Under the pieces are notes generated by a model, which saw nothing but the letters and a program-made list of their open reading frames with translations, was not told the DNA's origin and made no database searches. DNA of 64,000 nucleotides, taken from the NCBI RefSeq assembly GCF_002094305.1, contig NZ_LWTX01000003.1, positions 372,001 to 436,000 on the forward strand, in the 5' to 3' direction. Positions 28,766 through 40,398 of the stretch are shown here, one piece after another (position 1 is the stretch's first letter; each line of letters begins with the position of its first letter). The stretch comes from Prescottella equi (lineage in GTDB: Bacteria > Actinomycetota > Actinomycetes > Mycobacteriales > Mycobacteriaceae). A program made the translations under genes and the position numbers.

Positions 28766-29125
28766 ATGAATCGACAGACGATCGAGCACCGAGGCTGGAT
28801 GGTCGCGGCAGCAGCCGCCACGGCCGTCGCATCGGGACTGCTCGGGGCCGCCGTCGCCGGAGGCGACGACCAGGCCGAGTCGAATCCCGCCACGCTCACC
28901 ACCGAGGAGGAAGGCACCGACTCGCCGGAGGACCCGAGCGGTCTCGAGCAGACCAATTCCTTCGGCTACATCCCCGAGCACGAGACGACCCTCGAGACCG
29001 ATCCCATCGGACCGGAGGGTGGCGGCATCGAGGACGACCCGTTCGAACTCGGCGGCGGGCGCATCGACCCGGCCGTCGTCGTCCCGGCGCCCGCAGACGC
29101 GACCCTCACCACCCCGGCCGGTTGA
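28766..29125 (+). CDS. Small secreted/anchored protein, NSFGYIPEHETTL family, paralogue 1
   Basis: A 119-residue protein of no family I recognise. An N-terminal hydrophobic segment (about 11-31, MVAAAAATAVASGLLGAAVAGG) is a signal or anchor. The rest is hydrophilic, acidic and disordered-looking, with the motif EQTNSFGYIPEHETTLET (about 61-78) and the C-terminus TLTTPAG. GAAAGG before ATG 28766 is a good ribosome-binding site. The next gene, 13 bases downstream, shares both motifs. It is divergent from ohrR, so peroxide stress might influence it. Confidence 0.75.
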   Translation: MNRQTIEHRGWMVAAAAATAVASGLLGAAVAGGDDQAESNPATLTTEEEGTDSPEDPSGLEQTNSFGYIPEHETTLETDPIGPEGGGIEDDPFELGGGRIDPAVVVPAPADATLTTPAG

Positions 29126-29138
29126 GCGGAGGCGACCC

Positions 29139-29492
29139 ATGACCCCGACGAACCACTCACCGCTTCCCCGGCGGATCGCCGTCGGCGCCGTCGCCGCACT
29201 CGCAGTCGCGAGCCTCGGCCTGGCGGGATGCGACCGCGCGGCGCAGACGGCCAATCACGGATTCCCGCAGCAACCGACGTCGACGACCGACGAAACCGGT
29301 CTGCAGCAGACGAATTCCTTCGGTTACATCCCCGAGCACGAGACGACGCTGCCGACCAACGGCAACGGCCCGGGCGCCCCCGGCCCGTTCAACGACAACC
29401 CCTTCGACAATCCCGGCCCGCCGTTGCCGGGTGGCCCCGGTCTACCTGCGCACGGCACGGTACAGCCGACACTCACGACCCCGGCCGGGTGA
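29139..29492 (+). CDS. Small lipoprotein, NSFGYIPEHETTL family, paralogue 2
   Basis: A 117-residue putative lipoprotein with lipobox LGLAGC (Cys about 31). After it come a Thr/Gln-rich stretch, the motif QQTNSFGYIPEHETTLPT and a Pro/Gly/Asn-rich region, ending TLTTPAG exactly as the upstream paralogue. GGAGG lies seven bases before ATG 29139. The pair looks like a tandem duplication in which one copy is lipid-anchored and the other has only a hydrophobic N-terminus. Function unknown. Confidence 0.78.
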   Translation: MTPTNHSPLPRRIAVGAVAALAVASLGLAGCDRAAQTANHGFPQQPTSTTDETGLQQTNSFGYIPEHETTLPTNGNGPGAPGPFNDNPFDNPGPPLPGGPGLPAHGTVQPTLTTPAG

Positions 29493-29513
29493 TCGTCGGT
29501 CTAGTCTCGGGGC

Positions 29514-30197
29514 ATGGTCTCCCAGCATCCGACGGCCCTCGTCACCGGCGGCAGCCGCGGTCTCGGTGCCGCCATCGCCCGCGAACTCGCACCCACCCAT
29601 CAGCTGATCCTCGGTGGTCGCAGCGCCGAATCGCTCGAGCAGATCGTGGGCGAACTGGGCGCCGCACCGTGGCCGGTCGACCTCACCGACCACGCGGCCG
29701 TCGCGGACGCCGTCGCCGACATCGACCGGCTCGAGGTGCTGGTGCACAACGCCGGCGTCGCCGAACTGGGAACGCTCTCGGAGACGTCGGTCGACATGTG
29801 GCGGAAGACCTTCGAGGCCAACGTGGTCGCGGTGGCGGAACTGACCCGGCTGCTGCTGCCCGCCCTGCGGGCCGCGAACGGGCACGTGGTACTGATCAAC
29901 TCGGGCGCGGGATTACGTGCCAATGCGGGCTGGGGTGCCTATGCCGCAAGCAAATTCGCGCTGCGTGCCTTCGCCGATGCGCTGCGGCTCGAGGAGCCGG
30001 GGTTGCGCGTCACGTCGATCCATCCCGGCCGCATCGACACCGACATGCAGCGCGCGATCGTCGCATCCGAGGGCGGCGAGTACGACGCCGACGCCTTCCT
30101 CACCCCGCAGACGGTCGCGCGAGCGGTCCGGAATGCCGTCGAGACGCCGCGAGACGCGCATCCGACCGAGATCGTGCTGCGCCCCGTACCGCGATAG
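29514..30197 (+). CDS. SDR-family oxidoreductase
   Basis: A 227-residue classical short-chain dehydrogenase with ALVTGGSRGLGAAIA (cofactor loop), GGRS typical of NADPH preference, DLTDHAAV, VHNAGVAELG, catalytic Ser in LINSGAGLRAN and YAASKFALRAF (YxxxK), followed by HPGRIDTDM. It matches the cytoplasmic SDR family that acts on carbonyl compounds; the substrate is unknown. TAGTCT at 29502-29507 is placed so that transcription would start on the ATG (leaderless). Confidence 0.9.
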   Translation: MVSQHPTALVTGGSRGLGAAIARELAPTHQLILGGRSAESLEQIVGELGAAPWPVDLTDHAAVADAVADIDRLEVLVHNAGVAELGTLSETSVDMWRKTFEANVVAVAELTRLLLPALRAANGHVVLINSGAGLRANAGWGAYAASKFALRAFADALRLEEPGLRVTSIHPGRIDTDMQRAIVASEGGEYDADAFLTPQTVARAVRNAVETPRDAHPTEIVLRPVPR

Positions 30198-30206
30198 GAC
30201 GTCCCG

Positions 30207-30764
30207 TCAGGGACGGGCGAGTGCCGTGACCGTGATGATCGCGCAGGGGCTCGTGAACTCGACGGTGTCGCCGTTCCCGGGCGGCAGCAGCAACGCGAGT
30301 TCCGTCACCGGATCCACGAGGACCACCAGCTCGGTGGGATCGGCGGTCCGGGGCGGTTCGCCGAACCGCATCGTCGCGGTGGCCGCTCCGCGCCGCACCA
30401 TGACGTTGAGTGCCCGGGTGGGGGTCTCCACCCGGCACGCCGGGGCCCACTCGCCGGCAAAGGCCGTCGTCTCCAGCGGCGCGACGGTGCGAGGGGCCGC
30501 ATCACCGGCACCCGTCAACTCGACGGGCACCCCACCGATCGGCATGAACAGTCGGTCGTAGCCGTCGATCACCGAGAACGTCGACGCCGTCGGCTCGTCC
30601 GCGATGCTCACCCGCCACGTCTCGGTCTCGGCGACAACCTGCGTGGTGCCCTGACCGTTGCGCCACCGCACCGTTGCGCGGTCGTCACGTGTACTGCGGA
30701 GCGCCGGGGCGCCGGGCGAGTACGGTCCGTCGTTCACAATTCCTCCGCTGACATCGCCCACCAT
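30207..30764 (-). CDS. hutD: HutD/Ves-family protein
   Basis: A 185-residue cupin-like protein. It shows LRSTRDDRATVRWRNGQGTTQVV, the invariant WRVSIADEP, FSVIDGYDRLFMPIGG and a C-terminal stretch with CAIITV, all matching HutD. HutD accompanies histidine utilisation genes, where it may act as a governor of flux. No other hut gene is visible here, so it is an orphan within the window. ATG 30764 is chosen; the open frame extends to 30836 but crosses the operator. Confidence 0.85.
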   Translation of the reverse strand: MVGDVSGGIVNDGPYSPGAPALRSTRDDRATVRWRNGQGTTQVVAETETWRVSIADEPTASTFSVIDGYDRLFMPIGGVPVELTGAGDAAPRTVAPLETTAFAGEWAPACRVETPTRALNVMVRRGAATATMRFGEPPRTADPTELVVLVDPVTELALLLPPGNGDTVEFTSPCAIITVTALARP

Positions 30765-30777
30765 TGCCCGTCCAGTC

Positions 30778-30789
30778 TTGTATAGACAA
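30778..30789. promoter_or_regulatory. HutC-like (GntR) operator candidate upstream of hutD
   Basis: TTGTATAGACAA, a 12-base dyad with one mismatched pair, begins 14 bases before the hutD ATG. It closely resembles the HutC-type site TGTATATACA. Since hutD is the gene controlled, HutC regulation is plausible, but the regulator is not in the window. Confidence 0.6.
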
Positions 30790-30860
30790 CCAGGGGGGTC
30801 AAAACGTCGGTGGGGTGTGGCCCGGACTCGGACCACACCCCACCGCGCGACATGTCGCCG

Positions 30861-31232
30861 TCAGCCGACGATCATGTCCTCCTGCGCCCAGTACGCGCGG
30901 GTGCTGGTGATCTTGGCGTCGTCGTCGAAGGTCATGACGTCGATCGGCTCCATGACGTAGGTCTGGCCGCCGACCTTCGAGACCGTGCGGAAGTGGAAGG
31001 CGGCACTGTTGCCGGCGACGCGGATGGTCAGCAGCTCGGCCGTCTGGTCCATCGCCTCGATGGCCTTGAAGAACGCGCGGATCTCCTCGACGCCCCGCTT
31101 GGGCTCGGTGCCGACCGGGTCCTCGACCGTGGCACCCTCCGCGAACAGGGCCGCGACCTGGTCGGCGCTCTTGCTCTCGAGTGCCTTCATGTAGGAGGCG
31201 ACGGTGTTCTTGATGTCCTCTGCGGATGCCAT
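30861..31232 (-). CDS. SnoaL/ketosteroid-isomerase-like (NTF2-fold) protein
   Basis: A 123-residue NTF2-fold protein: MKALESKSADQVAALFAEGATVEDPVGTEPKRGVEEIRAFF contains the DPVGT motif usual in delta5-3-ketosteroid isomerase relatives. A central Asp/Tyr pocket and AAFHFRT strand follow. It is short and cytoplasmic. A role in steroid metabolism is possible, as rhodococci degrade sterols, but no other steroid gene is adjacent. ATG 31232 with AAAGG upstream. The much longer open frame on this strand is a GC artefact. Confidence 0.8.
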   Translation of the reverse strand: MASAEDIKNTVASYMKALESKSADQVAALFAEGATVEDPVGTEPKRGVEEIRAFFKAIEAMDQTAELLTIRVAGNSAAFHFRTVSKVGGQTYVMEPIDVMTFDDDAKITSTRAYWAQEDMIVG

Positions 31233-31408
31233 GCTCGCGAACCTTTGCTCGTGGAACGGATTTCGGGGTCGTGCGCGCGGAGCGTAACCCGGCTCACACG
31301 CTGCCCACATCGCTCGATCCCGCCCACCGGACACCGGTGCCCTCACCGACGGCGTGGGCCTGCGCCACCCCGGGGACCGACCGGCCCGAATCATCCCTTT
31401 TACGCGCA

Positions 31409-31427
31409 TTAGGTTAGGCTCACCACT
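31409..31427. promoter_or_regulatory. IdeR/DtxR iron box
   Basis: TTAGGTTAGGCTCACCACT matches the 19-bp IdeR/DtxR consensus (TTAGGTTAGSCTAACCTAA) in its first 15 positions except one. It lies 64 bases upstream of the siderophore-binding lipoprotein gene. Iron-loaded IdeR bound here would repress the importer operon. Confidence 0.88.
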
Positions 31428-31490
31428 GTCGCGGGGAGGGGGGTCGCCGCGGCGGCACGTCCCATCGGCACGAAGCAAGGAATCACGTAG

Positions 31491-32483
31491 ATGAAAGCGC
31501 CCCGGCTGTACCGCAGCGCGGCTGCCCTCGCACTGGCAGCCCTCGCCCTCACCGCCTGCTCGAGCACGACCTCCGACGAGGCCGCCTCCGGCGAGACCAC
31601 CACCGTGACGGTCGAGGACAACTTCGGTTCGCAGACGGTCACCGTGCCGGCGGCGTCGGTCGTCGCCACCGACAACACCACGTTCGAGACCCTCTCCGCG
31701 TGGGGAGTGCCACTGAAGGCCGGTGCCGTGGCGCTGATGCCCGACACGATCTCGTACAAGCAGGACTCGAGCATCGTCGACCTCGGCACCCACCGCGAAC
31801 CGAACCTCGAGGCGATCGTCGCGGCCGATCCGGATCTGATCGTCAACGGCAACCGCTTCGCGCAGTTCCGCGAGGACTTCCGCAAGCTCGCCCCGAACGC
31901 CGCCATCGTCGACGTCACCCCCCGCAAGGACCAGCCGCTGGATGCCGAACTCAAGCGCGGCACCACCGTCCTCGGCGAGGTCTTCGACAAGCAGGCCGAG
32001 GCGCAGCAGCTCAACGACCAGTTCGATGCATCCATCGCCCGGGTGAAGGCCGCCTACGGTGCCGACACGACGGTGATGGGCGTCATCGTCTCCGGCGGCA
32101 AGATCGGCTACGTCGCCCCGCACACCGGCCGGACGATCGGCCCGATGTTCGACATCTTCGGTTTCGAGCCCGCGCTCGAGGTACCGCAGGGTTCCGACAA
32201 CCACCAGGGCGACGACATCTCGGTCGAGGCAATCGCACAGTCGAACCCGGGCCTGATCATCGTCATGGATCGTGACGCCGCCACCACCGATGCCAAGAAG
32301 GACGGCTACATGCCGGCCGCCAAGGTGATCGAGGGCTCCGCCGCCCTGCAGAACGTGGAGGCGGTCAAGAAGGGCAACGTCATCTACATGCCCGCCGACA
32401 CCTACACCAACGAGAGCATCCAGACGTACACCGCGTTCTTCGACGCGCTGGCCGACCTGCTCGAGAAGAACAGCAACAGCTGA
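31491..32483 (+). CDS. Iron-siderophore ABC transporter substrate-binding lipoprotein
   Basis: A 330-residue class III (FecB/CeuA-like) binding protein. The lipoprotein signal ends LALTAC (Cys about 23). The two-lobed fold shows QTVTVPAASVVATDNTTFETLSAWGVPLKAG, DLGTHREPNLEAIVAADPDLIVNG and VIVSGGKIGYVAPHTGRTIGPMFDIFGF. The pattern resembles catecholate-siderophore binders (CeuA/YclQ). It is anchored outside the membrane and feeds the two permeases downstream. It is preceded by an IdeR box and followed by a hairpin that may keep its mRNA more abundant than that of the permeases. Confidence 0.92.
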   Translation: MKAPRLYRSAAALALAALALTACSSTTSDEAASGETTTVTVEDNFGSQTVTVPAASVVATDNTTFETLSAWGVPLKAGAVALMPDTISYKQDSSIVDLGTHREPNLEAIVAADPDLIVNGNRFAQFREDFRKLAPNAAIVDVTPRKDQPLDAELKRGTTVLGEVFDKQAEAQQLNDQFDASIARVKAAYGADTTVMGVIVSGGKIGYVAPHTGRTIGPMFDIFGFEPALEVPQGSDNHQGDDISVEAIAQSNPGLIIVMDRDAATTDAKKDGYMPAAKVIEGSAALQNVEAVKKGNVIYMPADTYTNESIQTYTAFFDALADLLEKNSNS

Positions 32484-32489
32484 GCCCCC

Positions 32490-32533
32490 GGCTACCCCGT
32501 GGCGACGGCACGGAGCCGAACCACGGGGTAGCC
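32490..32533 (+). terminator. Intercistronic 13-bp hairpin between binding protein and permease genes
   Basis: GGCTACCCCGTGG (32490-32502) pairs perfectly with 32521-32533 around an 18-base loop. No U-run follows. It begins seven bases after the stop. Such hairpins between binding-protein and permease genes often act as partial terminators or 3'-end protectors so that more binding protein is made. Confidence 0.7.
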
Positions 32534-32561
32534 ACTTGCTCGCAGTACGGAAGTTTCTCCG

Positions 32562-33542
32562 ATGAGTGCACCGACCGTCACGGTCCGCGACAAGGGTCGC
32601 CTGTTCGACTGGAAGCTGTTGCTCGGCTTCCTCGGCGTCGGCGTATTGCTGACGCTCTCGCTGTTCACCGGCGTGTTCGACATCTTCGGCGGCGAGGCCG
32701 GCTGGGAGATGTTCAACATCACCCGCATCCCCCGCACCGTCGCGCTGGTACTCGCGGGCGCCGCGATGGCGATGTCCGGCCTGGTCATGCAGCTGCTGAC
32801 GCAGAACCGGTTCGTCGAACCCACCACCACCGGCACCACCGAGTGGGCGGGGCTCGGCCTGATGATCATGATGATCGTGGCACCGGGCGCCGGTCTGATG
32901 CCGCGGATGATCGGCGCCATCGTGGCCGCCTTCGTCGGCACCCTGATCTTCTTCCTGTTCCTGCGCCGCGTCCAGCTGACCTCGTCGCTGATCGTGCCGA
33001 TCGTCGGCATCATGCTGGGCGCGGTGGTCGGTGCCATCACCACCTACCTCGCGCTCGCCACCGACCTGCTGCAGAGCATGGGCATCTGGTTCGCCGGCAG
33101 CTTCACCTCCGCCATCCGCGGCCAGTACGAGGTGCTGTGGATCGTGGCGATCGTCGCGGTGGCCGTGTTCGTCGCCGCCGACCGGTTCACCGTCGCGGGG
33201 CTCGGCGAGGACGTCGCCACCAATGTCGGCCTCGACTACAACCGCATCATCCTCCTGGGTACGGGCCTGATCGCGATCGCCACCGGCGTCGTCACCGTCG
33301 TGGTGGGCAACCTGCCCTTCCTCGGGCTGATCGTGCCGAACATCGTGTCGATGGTCCGCGGCGACGATCTCCGCAGCAACCTGCCCTGGGTGTGCCTGCT
33401 GGGCGTCGCGATCGTCACCGTCTGCGACCTGGTGGGCCGGACGATCATCGCGCCGTTCGAGGTCCCCGTGTCGCTGATCCTCGGTGTCGTCGGATCGATC
33501 GTCTTCGTCGCCATGCTGCTCCGGAGCCGCCGCCATGCTTGA
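32562..33542 (+). CDS. Iron-siderophore ABC transporter permease (FecCD family), first
   Basis: A 326-residue permease with nine to ten membrane segments and the FecCD signature TRIPRTVALVLAGAAMAMSGLVMQLLTQN followed by PTTTGTTEWAGLG. The loop for ATPase contact is near GLDYNRIILLGTGL and the conserved GNLPFLGLIVPNIVSMVRGDDLR follows. It forms the channel with the next gene product. ATG 32562; GGAAG upstream. The next gene overlaps it by 8 bases. Confidence 0.92.
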   Translation: MSAPTVTVRDKGRLFDWKLLLGFLGVGVLLTLSLFTGVFDIFGGEAGWEMFNITRIPRTVALVLAGAAMAMSGLVMQLLTQNRFVEPTTTGTTEWAGLGLMIMMIVAPGAGLMPRMIGAIVAAFVGTLIFFLFLRRVQLTSSLIVPIVGIMLGAVVGAITTYLALATDLLQSMGIWFAGSFTSAIRGQYEVLWIVAIVAVAVFVAADRFTVAGLGEDVATNVGLDYNRIILLGTGLIAIATGVVTVVVGNLPFLGLIVPNIVSMVRGDDLRSNLPWVCLLGVAIVTVCDLVGRTIIAPFEVPVSLILGVVGSIVFVAMLLRSRRHA

Positions 33543-34586
33543 GATCCAACCGACCCCGGCCGTCGTCGAGACGCCGGCCACGCGCGAGCGAGCCGGCAGC
33601 GGCGCCTTCGCCACCGTCCGCGACCGTCGTCGCTACTGGGCCGTGGTGAGCGGGCTCGTTGTTCTCGCAGTCGCATTCGCGTTCGGCGTGCTGGCATGGG
33701 ACAACCCGTTGCCGGTGGGCAGCCCCGGCTTCTGGCGGGTCGCCGAACTGCGGGCGACCAGCTTGGTCGTCATCGCGATCGTCGTGATCTGCCAGGCGAT
33801 GGCGACCGTCGCGTTCCAATCGGCGACGAACAACCGGATCATCACGCCGTCGATCATGGGATTCGAAGCCCTGTACGTCGCCGTTCAGACCGCCTCGGTT
33901 TTCTTCCTCGGTGCCGCGGGAGTTGTTGCACTGCAGGGCGTCCCGCAATTCGCGCTGCAGCTGACGATCATGGTGGTCTTCGCGATGCTGCTGTACGGCT
34001 GGCTGCTGTCCGGCAAGTACGGGAACATGCAGGTGATGCTGCTGGTCGGCATCATCCTCGGCGGCGGGCTCGGGTCGGTGTCGGCATTCATGCAGCGGCT
34101 GCTGACACCGAGCGAATTCGACGTCCTCACCGCCAAACTGTTCGGCTCGATCTCGAACGCCGAGGTGGCCTACCTGCCGCTGGCTGTGCCCCTGTGCCTC
34201 GCGGCGGCGGGAGCGCTGTGGTGGCGGGCCCGACGGCTCAACCTGGTGGCGATGGGCCGGGACGTCACGACGAACCTGGGACTGGACCACCGCCGCGAAG
34301 TCATGATCGTGCTGTTCCTGGTGTCCGTGCTGATGGCCGTGTCCACCGCGCTCATCGGCCCGATGACCTTCCTCGGCTTCCTGGTCGCCACGCTGGCGTA
34401 CCAGTTCGCGGGCACCCACGACCATCGCTACATCTTCCCGGTCGCGGTGCTGACCGGCTTCGTCATCCTCACCGGCGCCTACTTCGTGCTCAAGAACATC
34501 TTCTACGCCCAGGGCGCGGTGTCGATCATCATCGAGGCCGTCGGCGGCGCCACGTTCCTCATCGTGATCCTGCGGAAGGGCAGACT

Positions 34587-34590
<4 letters not shown>
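33535..34590 (+). CDS. Iron-siderophore ABC transporter permease (FecCD family), second
   Basis: A 351-residue FecCD permease with a hydrophilic N-terminus of about 35 residues. Motifs are LRATSLVVIAIVVICQAMATVAFQSATNNRIITPSIMGFEALY (variant of the RxPR...G region) and NLGLDHRREVMIVLFL, then IGPMTFLGFLVATLAYQFAGTHDHRYIFP. ATG 33535 lies inside the end of the previous gene (overlap ATGCTTGA). Its stop overlaps the GTG of the ATPase gene. Confidence 0.92.
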
Positions 34591-35341
<751 letters not shown>

Positions 35342-35342
<1 letters not shown>

Positions 35343-35413
35343 GGCGCCTTCGGCACCCGTGCGCCTTTTTGGTAGCCGAGTCCACCGAAAACGCGCACGG
35401 GCACGAAGTGCCT
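35342..35413. repeat. 72-bp imperfect inverted repeat, family B copy 1
   Basis: Starts on the A of the ATPase TGA stop. Left half has CACCCGTGCGCCTTTTTGGT and right half ACCGAAAACGCGCACGGG; the termini are AGGC and GCCT. About 60 of 72 positions match the copy at 36939-37010. The T-run after the GC-rich arm could support termination on the plus strand and the A-run on the other strand. Confidence 0.85.
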
Positions 35414-35430
35414 TGGGTAGGTTCCCGCGC

Positions 35431-36939
35431 ATGCCAAACCAGCGTGGGGGATTCTGGGGTCGGATGGTGGTCACCGCACTCGCGGTGAGTGTCGTGGTCG
35501 GGGGAGGTTCCGGCGCCGCGGCCGCACAGTCGAGCGGGAGCGCCCTTCCGGACACCAGTATCGGCGGAGTGGGATCGACGGGCAGCGCGGCCGGGCAGGG
35601 CTTCATCGGGCCCGGATCGCTCACCGACGGAACAGGTTCGGACGGTACCGGCTCCAACGGCACCACCCCGATCACCGGCTCGTGGGGAACCGCGTCGTTG
35701 GCTCGGTCGGCGTTCGGATCGTGGATCCCCGGGCTGGTGGGCTCGGTGGTGCCGGAACCCGATCTGGCCCCGCCGCCGCTCGAGACCCTGCACCAGGAGT
35801 CGCTGCCGTCGCCGATCGGCGAGGCGTTCTTCGACTACTTCCCGCCCGGGCTGCCCGGCATGGCGAACGGTGAGCTCGTCGAGGTCCGCGACGTCACGCC
35901 GGTCGCGAAGAATCTGCTGTTCGGGCCGGTGCGCGAGGTCAAGCAGATCAAGGTGAAGACCACCGACGCGTCGGGGGCGCCCACGTTTGCGACCGCGACG
36001 CTCGTCATCCCCGCCGGCGTCTGGCCCGGTCCCGGACCACGTCCGGTCCTGGTCAACAACGTGCCGATCAACAGCCTCGGACGGGCCTGCACACCGTCCC
36101 ACACCATGGCCAACGGGATCACCCCGTCGACAAACTTCGTCGAGTTGGTCCGCCCCGTCACGGCGAAGGCCGAGGAACGCGGTTACGCCGTCCTCATCCC
36201 GGACCACGAAGGGCCGTCGATGGCGTACGGCGAACCATACGCCGCCGGACACGCGATCCTCGACACCATCCGCGGCATGCGGAACGCCTTTCCCGCCGAG
36301 TTCGGCACCAGCAAGATCGCCATGATGGGCTACTCCGGCGGGGCGATCGCCACACACGGCGCAGCCAAACTGCTCGACGGGTATGCGCCGGAGCTGGCGC
36401 CCGACATCGTCGGCGCCGCGATGGGCGGGGTGCCGGCCGACTTCGAGATGCTCGGACGCACCATGAACGGCAACCTCGCGAGCGGGCTGTTCCTCGCCGC
36501 GGTGTTCGGGATCTCCCGGCAGAACCTCGAGATCCTGCCGCTGATCAACGGCCTCGGCCAGCGCATCGGCATCTCGTCGATCAAGGATCAGTGCATGCTC
36601 AACCTCGGCGCGTCGGGCGTGTTCGGGATCCCCGCCGAGGCGCTCGCGAACGTCGTCGACGCATTGAATTCACCTGTCGCCCACGACATCTACACCAAGA
36701 TGAAGATGGCCGACCTCGTCTCCGGCACCCCGCTGTACATCTACAACGGCGGGCAGGACTTCTGGATCCCCGCCCTGGGCGCCCGCAACCTGTACGACGA
36801 GCAGTGCGGCTACGGTGTCGCCGCCGTCTACCGGCAGGTGCCCGGCGAGCACTTCCTGGGGGAAGCGCTCGGCAACTCCGGTGCCTTCGAGTGGGTCGAC
36901 GCCCGCCTGCGCGGCGAACCCGCGCCGTCGGAGTGCTGA
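35431..36939 (+). CDS. Secretory lipase (alpha/beta hydrolase, LIP family)
   Basis: A 502-residue secreted protein; signal peptide about 1-35 (VVTALAVSVVVGGGSGAAAA). A Gly/Ser-rich linker of about 60 residues leads to the lipase domain. This has LFGPVREVKQIKVKTTDASG, PVLVNNVPINSLGRACTPSHT, nucleophile GYSGGAIA (Ser about 307), Asp in YIYNGGQDFWIP and His in VPGEHFLGEA, with Cys residues (C214, C390-area, C455-area) that may form disulfides. Related actinobacterial enzymes hydrolyse triacylglycerols or esters. It is bracketed by the two family B repeats and ends in the second. Confidence 0.88.
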   Translation: MPNQRGGFWGRMVVTALAVSVVVGGGSGAAAAQSSGSALPDTSIGGVGSTGSAAGQGFIGPGSLTDGTGSDGTGSNGTTPITGSWGTASLARSAFGSWIPGLVGSVVPEPDLAPPPLETLHQESLPSPIGEAFFDYFPPGLPGMANGELVEVRDVTPVAKNLLFGPVREVKQIKVKTTDASGAPTFATATLVIPAGVWPGPGPRPVLVNNVPINSLGRACTPSHTMANGITPSTNFVELVRPVTAKAEERGYAVLIPDHEGPSMAYGEPYAAGHAILDTIRGMRNAFPAEFGTSKIAMMGYSGGAIATHGAAKLLDGYAPELAPDIVGAAMGGVPADFEMLGRTMNGNLASGLFLAAVFGISRQNLEILPLINGLGQRIGISSIKDQCMLNLGASGVFGIPAEALANVVDALNSPVAHDIYTKMKMADLVSGTPLYIYNGGQDFWIPALGARNLYDEQCGYGVAAVYRQVPGEHFLGEALGNSGAFEWVDARLRGEPAPSEC

Positions 36940-37008
36940 GGCGGCTGCGCCACCCGTGCGCCTTTTTGGTAGCTGGAACTACCGAAAAGGCGCACGGGTG
37001 CGAAGCGC

Positions 37009-37010
<2 letters not shown>
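36939..37010. repeat. 72-bp inverted repeat, family B copy 2
   Basis: Starts on the A of the lipase TGA stop and ends inside the leuS stop codon (TAG read on the other strand), so it exactly fills the gap between convergent genes. The arms CACCCGTGCGCCTTTTTGGT and ACCGAAAAGGCGCACGGGTG pair nearly perfectly. Its probable function is bidirectional termination. Confidence 0.88.
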
Positions 37011-39861
<2,851 letters not shown>

Positions 39862-39985
39862 TGTGGTCGCTATCTACTTGGATGACGGGAATACCGTCAA
39901 CCAGGGTAAAGCGTCGGCGGACCCCGAGGACAGCCAGGAACACCCAGGAACCCCGGCCCGCTCCACCAGGCTCTATCGTGGATGC

Positions 39986-40381
39986 GTGGTCATCGTCGCT
40001 GTCGTGCTGTTCATCGCCGCTCTCGCGCTCGGCGCCATCGGATTCGCCGGACTGACCGGTCGGCTCGAACGTAACCGATGGTTCGGCGTCCGCACCCCCC
40101 AATCGTTGCGCGACGAAGAGACGTTTGCGCTGGCCAACAAGGTTGCCGCCCCCACGATGCTGGCCGCGGCCGGTGTCCTGGTGATCGGTGGCCTCGCCGC
40201 CGTCCTGCTCGACGGCGTGCTCCCGATCGTCGCGGTGATCGTGGCGCTCGTCGCGGCCCTGTTCACGATCGCGGCCGGCGGCACCCTCGGATCCAAGGCC
40301 GCCGGGGCGCTGCCCGAGACCAGTGGCTGCGGCACCTCGTGCGGCGCATGCAGCCTCAAGGGCGCGTGCGAACCGGCCTGA
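39986..40381 (+). CDS. SdpI-family membrane protein with cysteine-rich tail
   Basis: A 131-residue protein with three hydrophobic segments (about 1-22, 53-72, 76-95). It has the SdpI hallmark RLERNRWFGVRTPQSLRDEETFALANKVAAP. The tail reads CGTSCGACSLKGACEPA, four Cys in a C-x3-C-x2-C-x5-C arrangement, unusual for SdpI and possibly metal- or cluster-binding. GTG 39986 has no clear ribosome-binding site; TATCGT at 39974-39979 would allow a leaderless transcript. SdpI is an immunity protein in Bacillus, but most actinobacterial relatives have no known role. Confidence 0.8.
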   Translation: MVIVAVVLFIAALALGAIGFAGLTGRLERNRWFGVRTPQSLRDEETFALANKVAAPTMLAAAGVLVIGGLAAVLLDGVLPIVAVIVALVAALFTIAAGGTLGSKAAGALPETSGCGTSCGACSLKGACEPA

Positions 40382-40398
40382 CTGGTTGAATCCGGGGT

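Noticed and set aside
31233-33614. Long minus-strand extension upstream of the KSI-like gene
   Set aside because: Overlaps the siderophore transporter genes in antisense; translation is low-complexity His/Asp/Arg; the true start is ATG 31232.
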